From an uncultured Oscillospiraceae bacterium (GTDB lineage: Bacteria > Bacillota > Clostridia > Oscillospirales > Ruminococcaceae), in the NCBI GenBank assembly GCA_900552845.1, contig USBC01000008.1:1-23180 (forward strand): a DNA stretch of 23,180 nucleotides. Reading direction: 5' to 3'. Numbering within the stretch: position 1 is the first letter of the stretch; every line of letters starts with the position of its first letter. The notes beneath the pieces were generated by a model, which worked only from the letters and a program-made list of their open reading frames with translations, was not told the origin of the DNA and did no database searches. Below are positions 21,761 through 23,180 of the stretch, piece after piece. Both the position numbers and the translations under genes were made by a program.

Positions 21761-21848
21761 GGGGAAACCGACCCTCCGCCAGATTGCAAACGCGGCGGCG
21801 AAAGAGGGTATGACTTACGGGAAGTTCGTGGAAAAATATAAGTTGTGA
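21705..21848 (+). CDS. Small Lys-rich protein with helical C-terminus
   Basis: 47 aa, in another frame overlapping the previous gene by 56 bases. The N-terminus is strongly basic (AGKAPAKKKPARKSPKFKGK), followed by LRQIANAAAKEGMTYGKFV, a small helix-turn-helix-like pattern seen in Firmicute phage ORFs. The start is TTG at 21705, eight bases after GGAAAGGGGG. The basic tail and helix suggest nucleic-acid binding, as inference. Confidence 0.6.
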   Translation: MAGKAPAKKKPARKSPKFKGKPTLRQIANAAAKEGMTYGKFVEKYKL

Positions 21849-21859
21849 GGTAGTATTTG

Positions 21860-22318
21860 ATGACGCATTATATCAAGATCCTGTCAGAGTACTTTAATGC
21901 AGTAGCGACCGGCAGAAAGAGCTTTGAGGTGCGGTGTAATGACCGCAAGTATGCGGTAGGAGACCGGTTGATTATGCAGGAGGTCGATGAGCATGGCAGG
22001 CTGAGTGGGCAGAGTATTGTCTGTAAGATCACCTACATATTTTCTGATACGGAATATATGAAAGAGGGGTATGTGGTCCTCTCTGTAGTGTTTATCCGTA
22101 AAAATCCGCTTACTACGCTGGAGGTTTGGGCAGAGACCGGCGAAGAATACTACGCCGTTTACGGCGCTGATGGTACAGATATCTGTGAGAGCTTGTGCCG
22201 GAATCCGCAGGATAAGACGGCGGAGCACTGTGAAGGCTGCCTGATGCGGCAGCTGATCAACCGCCTGGGTGACATCGAATATTGGGGGAATCTTTCCCGG
22301 GGTGAGGATGATGAGTAA
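21860..22318 (+). CDS. DUF3850 (ASCH/PUA-like) protein with Cys-rich tail
   Basis: 152 aa. The N-terminal half matches DUF3850, a PUA-like fold thought to bind RNA or modified bases (HYIKILSEYFNAVATGRKSFEVR, DRKYAVGDRLIMQE, ITYIFSD, YVVLSV). The C-terminal half adds a Cys cluster (CESLCRN, CEGCLMRQL). The start ATG at 21860 has GAGG upstream; the TTG just before it is less likely. It overlaps the next gene by eight bases. Confidence 0.85.
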   Translation: MTHYIKILSEYFNAVATGRKSFEVRCNDRKYAVGDRLIMQEVDEHGRLSGQSIVCKITYIFSDTEYMKEGYVVLSVVFIRKNPLTTLEVWAETGEEYYAVYGADGTDICESLCRNPQDKTAEHCEGCLMRQLINRLGDIEYWGNLSRGEDDE

Positions 22319-22517
22319 GAGCTGTGTCACCTGCGCCTTCTATAAGCCGTTTGATGTGCCGGCGGTCAATGAATCATATGGCATATGGGGCAAGTGCCTG
22401 TACGGTGTGCCGGAGGGAGGCACAGGTTACAATGTGTATATCCCGCATGGCTGCTGCAAGCGCTACTCCGAAAAGGAGGGGACGAAAGATGGAAAAACAG
22501 AACCTTCCGGCGGGTAA
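22311..22517 (+). CDS. Cys-rich small phage protein
   Basis: 68 aa with CVTCAFY, KCLYG and CCKRY, a probable zinc-binding protein of a type common in prophage replication regions. Two adjacent ATGs are possible (22308 and 22311); the second gives better spacing to GGGGTGAGG. It overlaps the gene before and the gene after, in different frames. The function is unknown. Confidence 0.65.
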   Translation: MSKSCVTCAFYKPFDVPAVNESYGIWGKCLYGVPEGGTGYNVYIPHGCCKRYSEKEGTKDGKTEPSGG

Positions 22518-22872
22518 TTACACCGCCATTGTCGTAGGAGCCAGAGTGGAGCATTATCCTTCTGGCTCCTATATTGTCCAGCTGCTTCTGTCGGTCACGC
22601 AGGGCGAGCTGAAGTACTCCAAGTGCTGTAAGAACATGTTCTATCAAGATACGCCGGAGCAGATGGCGTTGGCTCGATCGCACTTCGCCCGTATCGGCGG
22701 TAAGCTAGGCGACCGCTCCACCGTGGATAAGGATGTTCAGACTTTGATCGGAAATGTGTTGCCGGTCACGGTGTACTACACCGATCATGGGAAGCAGCGG
22801 GTAGCCGTAAAGGGGCGCATTGGAATGGATGACCCGCAGGAATATCGCAAGGAAGGTAAATACAATGTATGA
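22489..22872 (+). CDS. DUF669-like phage replication protein
   Basis: 127 aa. LPAGNYTAIVVGARVEHYPSG, IVQLLLSVTQGELK and NVLPVTVYY fit the beta-rich, OB-like pattern of DUF669 proteins, which sit beside phage primases or recombinases and may bind single-stranded DNA. The match is by eye and only moderate. The start ATG at 22489 has AAAGGAGGGG upstream. It overlaps the primase start by eight bases, so the two are coupled. Confidence 0.65.
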   Translation: MEKQNLPAGNYTAIVVGARVEHYPSGSYIVQLLLSVTQGELKYSKCCKNMFYQDTPEQMALARSHFARIGGKLGDRSTVDKDVQTLIGNVLPVTVYYTDHGKQRVAVKGRIGMDDPQEYRKEGKYNV

Positions 22873-23180
22873 AAAAATACCTCTTGAATTAAAGCGGCTG
22901 TCCCATTGGGTAGGGTGGAAATATATGCAGCGCCCCGGCGAAAATCATAAGCGTAAAGTGCCGATCAACGCAATGGACGGTCAGCCGGCAAAGAGTAATG
23001 ACCCAGTGACCTGGTGCGACTTTGATACGGCTTGCCTCGGAAAAGAACGCTTTGGCTTGGATGGCATTGGATTTATGTTCTCCGGCGATGGGATTTTTGG
23101 TATAGATATTGACCATTGCTATGACCCGGAAACGCGGGAGTTGGATCCCGCTGCAGCAGAGATCATCGAGACGGTACAGA
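22865..23180 (+). CDS. Phage/plasmid primase, N-terminal part (runs off the window)
   Basis: 105 codons are visible. The start (MYEKIPLELKRLSHWVGWKY), then KVPINA and GIGFMFSGDGIFGIDIDHCYD, match the N-terminal prim-pol domain of phage and plasmid primases, the last stretch holding the acidic DxD metal-binding residues. It would start DNA replication of the element, usually with a C-terminal D5/P4-type helicase that lies outside the window. The ATG lies inside the end of the DUF669-like gene. Confidence 0.85.
   Translation, partial: MYEKIPLELKRLSHWVGWKYMQRPGENHKRKVPINAMDGQPAKSNDPVTWCDFDTACLGKERFGLDGIGFMFSGDGIFGIDIDHCYDPETRELDPAAAEIIETVQ

Larger units (their letters stand above)
12239..23180. 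mobile_element. Prophage or related integrative element, left part
   Basis: It begins at a tRNA 3'-end duplication. Gene order is integrase, S24 repressor (minus strand), Cro-like gene, small RHH regulators, replication-type operon with DUF3102, DUF3850, DUF669-like and primase genes (plus strand). This is the early half of a temperate Firmicute phage. No structural, packaging or lysis genes and no conjugation genes are visible, because the window ends inside the primase; an integrative plasmid-like element cannot be excluded. Confidence 0.85.

Overview
The window (about 50-55% GC) looks like the chromosome of a gut-type Clostridia, probably an Oscillospiraceae/Ruminococcaceae-like Firmicute. 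The reasons are strong AAGGAGG ribosome binding sites, a PucR-type regulator, an Nramp-related transporter, compact tRNA clusters and a Firmicute-style prophage. The species cannot be named from the sequence.

Host part (1-12238). On the minus strand, read right to left, there is a metabolic block. Two tandem DUF1116 genes (the AllG/YlbE/YahG family, linked to oxamate carbamoyltransferase) are followed by an LctP-family permease. A long hairpin comes next, then a PucR-type regulator with a TetR regulator closely behind it, and finally an oleate hydratase with its own ribosome binding site and terminators. The permease, DUF1116 and PucR genes together suggest uptake and breakdown of a small carboxylate or ureide from purine/allantoin catabolism (oxamate or oxalurate is the obvious guess). 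AllF, AllH and carbamate kinase are not in the window. A divergent plus-strand gene encodes an Nramp-family protein that lacks the canonical metal-binding motifs and resembles the magnesium-transporting NrMT branch. Then come about 300 bp of 140-bp tandem repeats, a minus-strand stable-RNA cluster (tRNA-Glu, 5S rRNA, tRNA-Asn, tRNA-Met) with a consensus promoter, and a decayed membrane-protein gene.

Prophage or related integrative element (about 12239 to beyond 23180). A 25-bp piece of a tRNA 3' end marks the left attachment site. Inside it are a tyrosine integrase and an S24-type repressor, divergent from a Cro-like gene across an operator region. The repressor has an in-frame stop that removes about 28 C-terminal residues. 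An early region of ribbon-helix-helix (RHH) genes follows, with two inverted cargo genes (a DUF4145 protein and a two-TM protein resembling SLATT effectors). The last part is a dense replication-type operon of small Cys-rich and membrane ORFs, a DUF3102 coiled-coil protein, a DUF3850 protein, a DUF669-like protein and the start of a primase.

The most unusual structure is a family of 13 palindromes of 26 bp. Eleven sit in two arrays, each directly upstream of a small RHH gene. One stands alone before the next gene, and one lies inside the DUF3102 coding sequence. All share fixed ends and a fixed core, all differ from each other in the arms or the centre, and the variable bases keep their self-complementarity. 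I know of no described system that matches this.
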